From NCBI GenBank assembly GCA_029215795.1, contig JARDYH010000005.1:9952001-10016000 (forward strand): 64,000 nt of DNA, in the 5' to 3' direction. The position numbers and the translations under genes are program-made. This DNA is from Anniella stebbinsi (lineage: Eukaryota > Chordata > Lepidosauria > Squamata > Anniellidae). Within the stretch, counting starts at the first letter, position 1; the number at the start of each line of letters is the position of its first letter. Below the pieces are notes generated by a model. The model made no database searches. It was not told where the DNA came from and saw nothing but the letters and a program-made list of their open reading frames with translations. Positions 1 to 12,400 of the stretch are shown one piece after another.

Positions 1-297
1 CATTTAGATATGCGGGTTTGTGTGTATGCTCTCTATTTATACGTTTGTATGTAAATGGATTTTTATACTATGTATAATGTATTAATCTTCATAAACTGCC
101 CAGAGAGCTTTGGCTATTGGGCGGCATAGACATGTAATCGATAAATAAAAAATGAATGAACTCCAGAGTTTAGGGTGTCATTTTCAGCCTACGCACATAA
201 CACTCTCCCCATCTCTTTCCTATTGGCAGAGCCCTATTATAACCCCCTTTCCCCACTCTCAAGCCTTCCCACATGTTTTTTATCATCTCAATCTCAC

Positions 298-424
298 CTG
301 CGAGGAATGTGCTGCCCGCCCCAAGTGATTGTGACCGTGTAGTTGCCAGGCGTGGTGGGGAAGTATTCAAAACCATAGACTCCGTCACCCAGATCTTTCT
401 GCTTCACACGTTCCTCCATCCCTT
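298..424 (-). CDS. FLNA: FLNA exon 11: Ig-like repeat 3, second half (last exon in window)
   Basis: This exon is 127 nt. The acceptor is CTCTCCACAG and the donor GTGAGA at 297-292. It reads [20 protein letters not shown], then [18 protein letters not shown] and HIPR, and ends two bases into a Ser codon. The remaining strand of repeat 3 and the rest of the protein lie beyond the left edge. Bases 1-297 belong to the next intron. Confidence 0.96.
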
Positions 425-3400
425 CTGTGGAGAGAGATTGGGGTGGTTGAGCAGGGCCGGCCCTACTATTAGACACAGAATGAAGCAGTTGCCTCAGGCA
501 GCTAATTTTGGGCACCATTGAAAAGGGCAGCAAATTGTTATTTATTTGATATTATTATTATTTTTACTGCTAGGGAAAGAGAGAGACACTTTATTTTCTG
601 CCTCAGTTATTTTTCTGGTCAAAGTAACTTGACTAGCCTTGGGTAGTATGCACCTTGACTTGGGAGCAGGGCACTGTTTGTTGCTCTGCCTGAGGCAGCA
701 AAATCTCTTGGGCCAGGAACTGTGTGGCTGGCATTTGCCAGCCAATAATTTACCACAGAAAAACCTCATGCGTGTCTTCCATCTTGTGGAAAGTGGACTC
801 GGTAGCTTATTGTGCACCGTGCAGGAGCAAATCCAACACTGATCCCAGGGAAACCTGGGTTCAAATGCCCACTTACCGAGAGACCCTGAGCCAGTCCCTA
901 TCCCACACTCTTTGAGGAAAAAAAGGGGGAGTTCTTCCAAAAAAGAAAAATACAGTATGGTTGTGAAGGGTGCCTGAGAAGGAGCACATCACAGGTTGCC
1001 ACTAGGATGCTACTAAGGTCATCCTCCCTCTGGCAGGGAGGTGAGGTTGATGGGTACAACCCACTTTCAGCACCCGAGAGATGTTCGCTTGTGCTTCCAT
1101 AGGAATTGTGGCCTTTGCTTCCCCCCAAACCCCATGAAAGGTGCCTATGATCACACAGGCCTCACACAGACACATCTGCAGCTAGCCCAGGCACAGCTGG
1201 CTATGTGGCAATCCAAGAATTCCGGATGTGGCTGCATTCCTCACTGACAACAACCAGGGCACCTTTGGGTTCTTGGTAGGATGGATCCCCCAGGCGAATA
1301 AACTGCAGTTACATTCTTAAGATTTTTATCTTCCAACCAGGAGAGATCATGTTTGTTGGCTCCAATAAAAGTCTGGAGCTTCCTGAGCCTGCCTCAGGCC
1401 TAGTTGCCCAACCCTGCTTTGAATTGCGTGCGGTTTGAACCCAGGGTTACAACTGTCAAATCCAGCATTGCCCATCATTCATGTACCTCTGTGCTGCAGA
1501 AGCCTCTGCTTCCAGCCTAGACAAGACCCCATTATGTTCTCTACCAGCGATGTAGAGACACGGCTTGCCACACAGGAGCCGCCCTGCAATTCCAACCCCA
1601 CCCCCATTCCTCCACCACAGCAACTGACTGCTTTGTTCCCTCGGCTCGCAACATCTCCTTTCTTGTACGGAGACATGAATGCCAAGAGGAGCGTCCCTCC
1701 TACACGTCAGTCACGCCAGCGTTAGGAGGAACTTCCTGCCATGAGACTTAAGGATTTAAACAGCCCATAGGCAAACGATGGGGGCTCGATAACAACTTCG
1801 TTCTAAAAGGGTTTCTAGTGTTTGCACATCAGGGGCAAAGAGATAGTGGAGAAGACATTGGCCCTGTTCAGAAGACACCTTAAGCCACGGCTTTAACCAC
1901 GGTGGTTCACGCATTTGGCCTCACTCACCCTGGTTAAAGCCGTGGTTTAAGGCACCTTCTGAACAGGGCCAGCGTTAAGTTTTACCGCCAAGATGCAGTT
2001 AAAACTTCTGTCCCATAGCCAGGCACTGGTCCTCTTCCCAGGCACTCTCCCTACCTAGGCACTGACCAGGCCAAGATCTGCTTGGTTTTAACTATGGTAA
2101 CAGCATCATACTCCCTCAGTCTCGTTTCCCAGGTCCATCTCAGGGCCAACAATGTCAAGAAGATGTGGGATTAAACAGAACACGCCTAGTAGCTCCCATA
2201 TTTCAAAGTACTAAGTTAGCTGCATCCAACTAAGGCTCTTAAGGCCTCTTGCCATGAGGCGAGAGCTACTCTGTGTGGCCTTTAGGAAGAGGCAGCATGC
2301 TCTAGCCTAATTTGGAGCAGTTTGCAATAGCAATTCTCCATCACTTGTAGCGGGAACGCTAGTCTGTCCCGACAAGAAGGATCTCCAACAAGACGACTAC
2401 TTGGCTCACAACTTGGTAAACCAGTGGTGCCATAACTACCATGGCTCCAACAAGAGTCGCTGAAGTCACAGAATCAAGAGCTTCCCATCTAATGAACGTC
2501 TGAGGCCACGACTCAGCCCCCTTCTATTCAGAAGAACGTCTGGGAAGGCACTAACTCAACCTTCCCCAACCTGGTGCCCTCCAGGTGTTTTGGATTCCAA
2601 TTCCCATCAGCCCAGGCAGCATGGCCAATGATTAGGAATGCTGGGAGTTAGAGTCTAAGACATCTGAAGGCTACCATACAGGGGAAAGCTCCAGTAGCCA
2701 GATGGGCTTTGCCATATATTATTGGCTTCCCAAAGGGGCAACGCCACGCAAACAAGGGTTCGGCCTTGGAGAAGCAGCGCCAGCACATGTAAAAAGCAAC
2801 TGAAACAATATCCACAGACAGGAATCAGAGAGTAGTGCTTCCAGGTCAAAGGGCAGGGCTTCCGGGTAAGTGCAAGTCCCACCACCAACCTCATTTTTAA
2901 GGCGAATGATTGGTGAGGAAGCATGCATGCATGCACACGGCAACTTACTTGGGCCTTTTATCGTGACCTTCAGCTCTCCACTGCCAGCGCCTTTGGTGTA
3001 GACCTTGAAGTCCGCCGTCTCCTTCACCCGGACACCCTTGGGTTGCAGGCCTCTGCCCACGGCCCGACAGGCGTTAGGGTTGCATGCTGCAGCAGCAGAG
3101 AGGGGAAAGAGGGTGAGTGGGACAAACACTGCCACCCAGTCTCCCTCTATAGCCAGATGAGATGCCCGGATTTCCGACCAGCCAGGTCTTTGCCGTCATT
3201 AACGTGCCGGGTCTTCCGTTGGCTACCCTACCACAAAAAGGGCTGGCGGGCAAGAGTTTTAAGCCGAGCGGGCTGCCCTCCGTGGACAGAACTGACATGC
3301 ACCCTGGCCACAGAACCCCACCCGCCCCTGCAGCGCGAAATACCATTGGCCCCGGGTCCAGGCGCCGAGCAGCCGGGGAGGAGATGAGTGTCGGCAGAGA

Positions 3401-6400
3401 TCCGGGGAGATGGCTCTTCAGAGAAGAGAGGACAGAGCAGAGGAGAGCTGGCCAGGACAGGAGGAGGTAGGCAGAGAGGAGAGGACAGAGGTTAGCGCAG
3501 GAGAGAACATCAACCCCTTCCGGCCACAAAGAAGAAAGCAGAGGCAGTGGGGGGGTTAAGGGCAAAAGAGGCCCCACCAACGAGCCTGGCGGGAGACTCA
3601 CCCTGGCCCACGGTGACCGTGTAGGGGCTGCGAGGGATGGGGATCCCACCAAAGGTGATGTAGATGGTGTAGGTGCCCTCCAGCGTGGGCTTGTAGGTGC
3701 AGCGGTACGTGCTGTTGCCTTTATCTTCCAGTTGCTGCTCCACTGTCCCTTTCTTGCCAGTGGGGTCTTGGATGATGATCTCGATTTCTCCAACCCCTGC
3801 GCCTGTTTGGGGGTGGGTGGGTGGGAGGGGAGCGGCACGGGGGAGATAAAGACATAGAGGTCACATGGACTGTTCTCTTGCGTAACCTTCCGAATCCAAT
3901 TTCAGCAGCCCTCCCAACCCCGAAGCCCTCCAGAGGTGTTGGACTCCAACTCCCAGCAGGCTCCAGCCAGAGTCCAACACCTCTGGAGGGCCATCAGGGT
4001 GGGGAGGGCTGAGTCACACCAAAATTTTAATACGGATCAAGAACATTTTAAAATGGTTTTAAGAACTCCCCGCTCCATACTAAGGACAAAACAGCAGCAG
4101 ATCTCAGCTACAGCAGGTCCTGTTTTTTCCCCCTGGCAGCTCCCACCCACAGCCTCCTTCGTCTCAGCAAGAAGCCACTTCTTCCTAGTGCCCAGAAGGA
4201 AGTGGGCTCTGTTAAGCTCAGCCCTGGAGCTGCGGATTTGAATCCTATCACGTTCCGGCAGAATCAGGCTCAGCACCTCTGGAACAGCCTTTCCCAACCT
4301 GGTGCTCTCCAGATGTTTTAAGCGACAAAGGCCAGCATTCCTGGCCCATTGGCAATGCTGGCTGGGGCTGATGGGAGTTGAAGTCCAAAAACCTCCGGAA
4401 GGGATCAGGTTCGAGAAGACAGCCCTAACCTCCATCTTAAAAGGCAGCTTTGTATATGGAATGTTCTAAGGACTCCTGGGAATCATCCCTTTTTAAAGTA
4501 AACTTTTCAGTCTTCCATTTCCAAATAGATGCCAATCTCCAGAGGTTAGAGCGTCTTCACTGAGTACGGTTGCTTGACCCTCTACCGGCCGTAACTGTTT
4601 CAGCTGCACAATGTTTTGAATCATCAAACTTATGCAAAAAAAAAGTGTTTTATCGTTTTTCGGCATACAGAATCCTTGTTAAAATACCTCCTACTTCCCT
4701 ATTCCAGGGACACTTAAACGCCCCATGCTTGGAGACATCAGGAGACAACGCTGGACATAAATCCTTGTGTCAAAACCAATGCTCTTTCTCAGCCATTTTA
4801 AAACTTCCATTCTGGGAGGAATATGGAAGTTGTGTTCTGACAACACCAGTGGCCCATTTTTGCCCCGTTGGCTTGGAGGAGAGGGGGTTTGGAACTGCTG
4901 CTGAATAGGGGATCCAATCCCTAAAGTCTATTTTAGATTTGGATGATGGTAATAGAGTAAGCTGTCAAAAATGGGACAGATCTTCAACACAGCTAATCTC
5001 AAGGGGAATATTACGGGGGCCGGGGAAGGGATGGCTGTGTATATGTTATACATTCCTATGCTAAGTGCAGAACTTTATTATCCTGGATGCCTGAGAAGCT
5101 CTGTTTTTATTTAAATGAAAACCAAGATCCTAGCCCTTATGGCTGCAAATACATGCATGACCGTATGGGCAGTGTGTAGTGTGAGTGTAAAGCCAGTAGG
5201 GTGGCTGAAGATTTCCAGTGAAAAAGGTGTGCCCTGCCTAGCTCCTCCACTGCTAACAAAACTGTACAAGAGACACATTATAGTGTTTTGCTTCATTTAT
5301 GCAATTTACACAGGTAGCAAAGCTAAGGGTTTTTGGGGGGCAGCCTTTTAAAAATCAGAATTAAACTGTCTTGAGCTTACCGTTTATACTACTTCGCAAT
5401 ATTCAGTGCTTACTGCACCCGTTAAGATATACAAAGTCACCCATCTAGCAATTAAAGTTATTTAAGAATGTTTGACACGTTTCAGTTTGCAGTTGGCTTT
5501 TGAGACAGTGGGAAACAGTGCTGTGAAGCTCCCTGTACCTCAACTCTCTGTGCATACTTTTTTCAAGCTTTGCTCTGGCTCACCGTCAGACCCATTTTTG
5601 CAAGAAAAAAACATAATATATGGAAGTTCTGCTCTATTTAGCACCGGCCGGGCTTCAGCTGGGATTTATCTAGAGACGTTCACGCTTGGAAGACGCAGCA
5701 AGTGATTCAACACAGACTGCTCAGGCAGCCGCTGATTTTTGATGCTGCTCATCTTCAGCCTCCGATGATTCAAAAGGAGGCTGTGCAACAGCCGGCTATG
5801 TATAAAAGCAACACCAAGACAAGAGATCAGTTGTTTGCCAAGGGCTATCGGGACAAGGAAATTGTGGTTCTTTTCCCTTGAGGCGAAAGCCAAAGTTTCA
5901 AGCCAGGTAAGTAAAGAAACCGGTTCCTAGGAGGCTGACATTCTTGGATTGGCAGGGAGTTTCAGGGGTGACTGTGTATTCTGCTGTGTATTCTGCATCA
6001 TTGTTTGATTTTATATCCTGCCAAGTTCAATAAGATATCACAAGGTAGCTTAGAATCTCCAGTGACTTATCCACATGGAAGCCCAGCTCGTATGCTTAGG
6101 AGGAACCATATAAATGTGGATTCCTAATATTAAGGAAGTTTGGGTCCTTCCCTCCCTTTCTACTCCATAATATGCTGGACAAAATGGGAGTAAAAAGGTA
6201 TCCCTCCAGCCGCTCCCTGTAAATGGAGGCCCATGTACTGTAGTAAAGGCGATGCCAGCTGGGAAGCCCCGAATTCAAATGTCATTTAATCGGTTAGCCT
6301 AGGCCAGCTCCTCATTCACAAAATCCTCCTCCTGACATCCTCTGCAATTCTTGCAAGAAACATGTATGAAGCATTAAACACTTAAAAGTGCTACATCTGC

Positions 6401-9400
6401 CTTCCCCAGCCTGGTGTCCTCTAGATGCTTTGAACTCCCAACTCCCATAAGACCTAACCAATGGTCAGGAATGCTGGGAGATGTAGTTCAACACACCTGG
6501 AAGGCACCAGGTTATGGAAAGCTGTGCTACATAAACTCTGGCTACCGTTTCCAACTTGAAAGTCCTACCCAAATCTCAACAAACAGGCCCATCTTCACAG
6601 CATGCCTGAAAGCATGAAAACATTTTTGCAGTGTTAAAGTACCACTGCTATTCAATCCATACTGAGAGATGTCCTTCAGAGATGAAGTTCTTCATTGCCT
6701 TAAAAGCCTTCAAATTATAAAGCAGAGGTGGGCAGGAAACAGATCTCCAGATTTCTCAGACTTCCAACACCCAGTATTCTTCACCAGTGGCCATGCTGGC
6801 AAGGACTTCTGGGAGTTGAAGTCGAAAAACTCTGGAGATCTACCCCTCTTCTAAGGCAAGCTTTGGCTAAGCCAGTGCACCTACAACATTTCCTGCCCAG
6901 GCTAGTATCTGCCGGGGGTCAACAGGCGTTCCTTCTTCCACCACCCTCTCAGCACCTTCCTCCACCACCACTGACCAGCAGTGAAGATCTCAAAGTAGGT
7001 GGTCTTGTTGGCAATGTTGCCTGTGGGCTCCAGGCCCGGGCCCTGGGCAGTGACCTTGCTGGCATCTCCGTGCGATTTGTCCACATTCACCTCAAATGGG
7101 CTCTTGGCTATATGCTGCCCTGCAAACAGCACCGTCACCTGGAGCAAAAGAGAAGGCGGCCAAAAGTCAACATGGAGAACAAGGTCAGCTCTAGATCTCC
7201 TTCCACTCACCTATGCTCAGTAAAGACTCTTACCTTGTGGACACCCGTCACCTTGGGCACATACCACACCGAGAATGTCCGATTCTTGTCATTGTTGGCA
7301 ATCACCTTAGCCTAGAAGACAGGGGATGTTATAAAGTGACTGATGTTGCTCCCCACCATGGGTTCCCCAGCTCTCCCACCTTATTCCCAGCCTGATTTCT
7401 CCCAACATGCTTCACAAAGTACTCACTTCTTCACGATGCCCAGCGGGGTCCTCAACATAGACCAACACTTCTCCCAGGCCAGCACTGATGGTTTCTACTG
7501 TGAACTCGGCCTTCTTCTTCACCATATTGCCTGTGGGCTCAATGCCTGAAATAACCAGAGGCAGAGGTGACGGTACTGCCCCCAGCCTTGGGGTCACTGA
7601 CACCACAGCCAGTATAGTAGAGTAGCCAGAAGACTTTAGTCGAAAATGTATCTCAACTATAAGCACAACCAAGGAAGCAATCTTATGCATGTTTAGTCAG
7701 AAATGGAGTCCTAGAATTTGCAGCATTTTCCAGCCAGAAAGGAGTCCTGCATTTCCCAGCCAGAATTGTTGTTTTAAAGGATATTGTAATTATAACTTGT
7801 TTTTATGCTTTATGGTTTTAAATTTTGTATATCGGTGTTTTTAATGCTCAGTGTTTTTAATTTTTGTAAACCGCCCAGAGAGCTTCGGCTATGGGCGGTA
7901 TATAAATGGAATAAAATAAATAAATAAATAAATGGCTAGCTGGGGCATGCTGGGAGTTGTAGGACTTTTTTCTGGCTAAACAGGCATAGGACTACACCCG
8001 GAGTGGCCCTTAGGCAAGCCTCCACCACCCTGTGTTCCCTCTACCCCATATCTGCAAGATTATCTAGATCAGGGGTATGGCCTCCAGATATTTTGGGCTA
8101 TAACTCCCATCAGCCCTATCCAGCATAACCAATGGTGAGGGATCATGGAAGCTGTAAAACAAAACATCTGGAAGGCCACAAGTTACCCACCCCTGATCTA
8201 GATGAAGAATTCTGAAGTTCTATAATTGCCAAGAGTTGCTGAACATCCCTTCCGAGGTCCTCTATGCCTAGATCTTGCCATTAGCATAACACTGGAGTCC
8301 AACATATCTGGAAGGGACCAAGTTATCCTCAGCCAAGTTCACTTAACAGATGGTACAAAGAAATTGACCATCATGGGATAATCATGACCATGTATTGAAG
8401 AAAATATTTTAAAAGCACTAAGATCTTCGTCGTCTTCTATTGCTTGACTCACCTGGGCCATAAGCTCTGGCTTTCTTGGGGTTCAGCTTGGGCCTGAGGG
8501 GGGCCCCTGGTTTTAGCTTGGCTTTGGGGAACTGGGAGAGGTATGTCATGACAGAGTGCTCATCCACGTTGGGATCCACAATCTCTTCAGGAGTGATCAC
8601 CTACAGAGAAGAAAGAAGACAGATAGCTGTAGAGGACAGGACAGAGCTCTGCACACCCCAGACCAAAGTGGCTAGATGCAGGACCGACATGATACACCCT
8701 CCCATGAAATTTGGTTTGGTGTTTTATGGCGAACTTCTAGCCCTTAAAGCCTTCACCAAATATTTGGGGGGATCAAAGTTGGATTGTCGGGGTATGTGTG
8801 TGTCAAGGGACGCTGTTCCAACACTCTGCCCTGCTTCCTTTGTTGAAATGTTTAAAAATGGTCAATATACCAACTTGCCCTATTGGCATCATTTAAAGCA
8901 GATTTCAGCTTAGCACAGATTTGTGTACTGCACAGACTAAGTATTAGCTACTCACCTGTGGGATGCCCAGCCAATCATCAGCTTGCTGCATAGCCTCCCG
9001 GGCATTGTTGACAGGTTTGCTAGCGTCCCACGAATCCCAGTCAGGGCACAGACCTGTTTGGAGACAAGTATCCCCGCCATTAACCACAGGCAGTAGGAAC
9101 TACTTCGCCATACGGAAGAGCTTTCAGGAGGGTCAACTGTATATACCTGCACCTCTAACCAGTGCAGACTGGCAGTCATTAATACCTGAAATCTCGCCCA
9201 AAACCAAGACGTACCTGTCTAGAAGAGGCAGCCCTACCAAGAGGCAAGGAAAGCAGCCAATCAAACCAGCACATTTTGAATGTCATTTAGGATGGCAGGA
9301 ATCACGTCCACAAAGCACTAGGCGTTTCTGCCATGCCCCATTTTACTTCAAGAATAAACCCATCCACTTCCATGGTAAAAAGATGAGGCCATCTGGTGAC

Positions 9401-12400
9401 TACCCAGCAGGAACGATTGATGCAAAACCCCAAAGCAACTTCATGATCAGGGCCGGCCGATAAGAAGTTGAATCCATGCACTCGGGTGTTGCCGTGCCAA
9501 GAATTCTGAAACACGGGCCCGCGATTGCATAGGCGTGCCAGCTCCCGTCTGGCTCACGCGTGAATCATTGTCTGCCCAGGCACACAGAGGCAGGGGAAGC
9601 TCCCGGTTTGAAAATCCCCTGTCAAAGTGCTGTCTGGTACCCTCAACAATGGCCAGCCCACCTGCAGTCTATCAGCAGCGTTCCTTGCCCCTGGGCAAGC
9701 TCACTACTGGCAGCGGCCATTTTAAATTCCCCACAGTGCACCAAGGCAACGCCACTTCAAGGTATTGCGGGTAATCTAGGTCTCCACAGCAAAACGCAAC
9801 AGCCTCCGCTGCCAGAGACAACATCCTTGCAAACCCCTTCAGTTCACTCATATATGCCCAGGATTCCCGGCCTTCCCTACCTGGGGCGCAGCTGTCGACC
9901 AGAGCTCCAAGCGCCCGGCCGCTCTGCCAGTCCCTGCTGAAGTTCGTGATGGGCAGCTGGGGCAGCTTGTTTTGGATCCAGCCCAGCAGTCGCTGCTTGG
10001 GGGTTTGCTTCTTGGCCTCTTCGTCGTCTTCCTCATCCCACATGGGCATGGAGATAGAGTAGTGCAGGATCAGCGTCCAGATCAGGCCCAGGATCAACTT
10101 CAGGTTCCCATCCACAATCGCTTTGCTGTCTGGGAGACAGAAGCGCAGTTCAGTATGCGCAGGAAATGACCCAGGGAGAAAACAGCCTCCAAATGTTAAG
10201 CTCTCTCATTTAGCAGAAAGGCAAGTTTCTAGCCTGTTCATATAGGGTGACCAGATAAAATCCAGGTCAGGGCTCATGTAACTTTAACTGTTGTAGAGAA
10301 AAGGGAATTTCAGCCGGGGTCATTTGTATGCAATTAGTTCCTGGTGAAATTCCTTCTTCATCACAACTGTTAAAGGTGCAGGCACTATACTAGAGTGACC
10401 ATATAGAAAAGAAGGCAGGGCCCCTGCAACTTTAACTGTAGTGATAAAGAGGGAATTTCACCAGGAACTAATTGCATACAAATGACACTGGCTGAAATTC
10501 CCTTTTCTCTACAACTGTTAAAGTTACATGAGCCCTGACCTGGATTTTATCTGGTCACTCTATGTTCATAGGGAGGAATAGATGGAAAAACACGCAGGCA
10601 GTGTGCTACCCAGCTGCTCTCTAAGTAGCAAGCCAGCTCGTGCCCTCCAGTATATTTGCCCAGTAGTATGAGTTTAATGATATTAAATCAATTTAAATAT
10701 TTTAAGCATTTTACCTCTATTCGAGTTTTAGATATTCCACACTGATCTCCCCATCCCTCAATTCCTGATCTCCCCGCTCACCATAGAGTTGCTGCCTCAA
10801 AATCTGGTCTACGTTATTGCCAGATCCTCAGAGCTGCAGGAATTCCCTTGGGAGGACAAGGCATCCCAAACTCCCAACGTAGCCAGGATTGGTGCCACTA
10901 TTTGGTTTAGTTCCAGTTCTTCTCCTGTCCTTCCAAGGGCTCAGGGCAAGTTAGCCCCCACAAAAACATCATCATTGGGTTTTTTTTCCTCCTTAAGGAA
11001 TCCAAGGCAGCGTACATAATCCTCTCCATTTTATCCTCACAACAACCCTGTGAAGTAGGTTGGGCTGAGAGTCTGCGACTGCCCCAAAGTCACCTAGTGA
11101 GCTTCCATGCATGAAGAATTGCCTCATGCCAGCCTACTCCTCACCACTTAATACCAACCCCAATGTAGTGTCACAATCCTGGGGTTGGAAGGGGAGGCTT
11201 GGACTGATGAACCACTCGGGGAAGGGAGCTCCTCCAATTTGAGACGGCCTCTGTGGCCTTCACTGCTCAAATGTGCATGGAGATGGCACAGTCAAGACTG
11301 TTTTGAGAGTCAAAATGGCACCCCGTAGCATGTACAGAGCCCAAGCTATTAAAGAATTAATAGGGCAAATTCAACACCTCGAGTTGTGCACACAAGCAGG
11401 GAGCCAGGGCAGTTGTTGGGGCAATGGTGCCATACACTCCTCAAAACACCCCATAAAGAACACCAGTGTGCCCAAAGATGTACGGAACAGCCATGACCGT
11501 GGGAGCATGAGCGACCCAGGAAGGGCCGACCTGCTGGCATTGCCCAAGGGCCAGTAGAGATCCGAGGGGGAAGCAGCCCCCTCCCAAGTAGAACTGCCTT
11601 CAGTCTCGCTTGCTTTTTGAAATAGAGAGATGGTGGCTCTGCGCGAGGTATGTGTTTATGTGCACGTGGGGGGTGGGGGTGGGCGGGATACAACCAGGGC
11701 TGACCAAAGAAATTGGAAAGAGGACATTGAAGAACCCGCGCATCAGCTAAATCCAGGTTCGTAGAAGCCACAGGAAAATGGACAAGACAGACATGTTTCC
11801 AGGTGCCCACATGCAGAAACTTTTGTAGGCTAATGCTTGTTCTCCTCTTACCCCAGGCCCTTTTCGTGCTGTTGACGGGCTCCAACTCCTATCACGAGGC
11901 AGGCCAGTAAACATTTGCATGGGCCCCTAGCTTTTGTTGACTTGTCAAGCTGCCCTGAGTCCAAGAAGCAATGAGACTGGATCTCAGGCAGAGCAGGACT
12001 GCCAGAAAAGCGGCGAGTTGCCAAAGGCTGGGGCCATTGCCGCCGCTGCCGCCGCCGCCACACCTTCCGAAGCAGGAGCAAAAAGACAATGGGCCTGTTC
12101 AGACGACAGGCTAAGCCATGGTTGGGCTGCTAACCCTTTTGCAGGAAATGGTTGGTGAGAGTGTTTAAACCATGGTTATGTAGCCACCATGGTTAGGAAG
12201 GGTTCACATGACATGCAAGCTCAAAATGCTTAACCACCACAGCTGAACACGGGTAAAGTGAGGCAGACCAGTAACCACTCCTTAGGCACCAAGAATCATA
12301 AAGCCCAGCCAGGTTGTAGCACTTTCCAGCTTGCCGCTTGAAGAATGTGGCAGCATCGGATTAGGATTCGGCCCTCTTCTCTGTGAGGAATGAACCATCA

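Larger units (their letters stand above)
425..2948. other. FLNA intron 10 (2.5 kb), no coding content seen
   Basis: This intron lies between exons 10 and 11. It holds a decayed copy of the family beginning GGGCCGGCCCTAC (about 440-830), a weak SINE-like stretch, the foldback element at 1860-1970 and a palindromic repeat at 2560-2671. The rest shows no recognisable feature. Confidence 0.8.
3803..6975. other. FLNA intron 8 (3.2 kb)
   Basis: This intron lies between exons 9 and 8. It carries four palindromic repeats (about 3902, 4287, 6398 and 6724). A segment around 5500-5950 shows no repeat signature I know and contains a plus-strand TATA box followed by a good splice donor, listed separately. 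Confidence 0.8.
7546..8452. other. FLNA intron 5 (0.9 kb), repeat-filled
   Basis: It contains a LINE-type 3' tail ending in an (AAAT)n tract (7750-7935), a half-copy of the GCATGCTGGGAGTTGTAG element at 7941-7975 and a palindromic repeat at 8072-8206. No exon signal is seen. Confidence 0.8.

Noticed and set aside
3074..3838. A 254-codon minus-strand open frame overlapping FLNA exons 9 and 10
   Set aside because: It reads exon 9 out of frame and continues through the intron; the FLNA frame explains the coding signal.
11349..11885. A 178-codon minus-strand open frame in FLNA intron 2
   Set aside because: It shows no similarity to a family I know, sits in an intron, and lacks matching splice sites in a gene structure.
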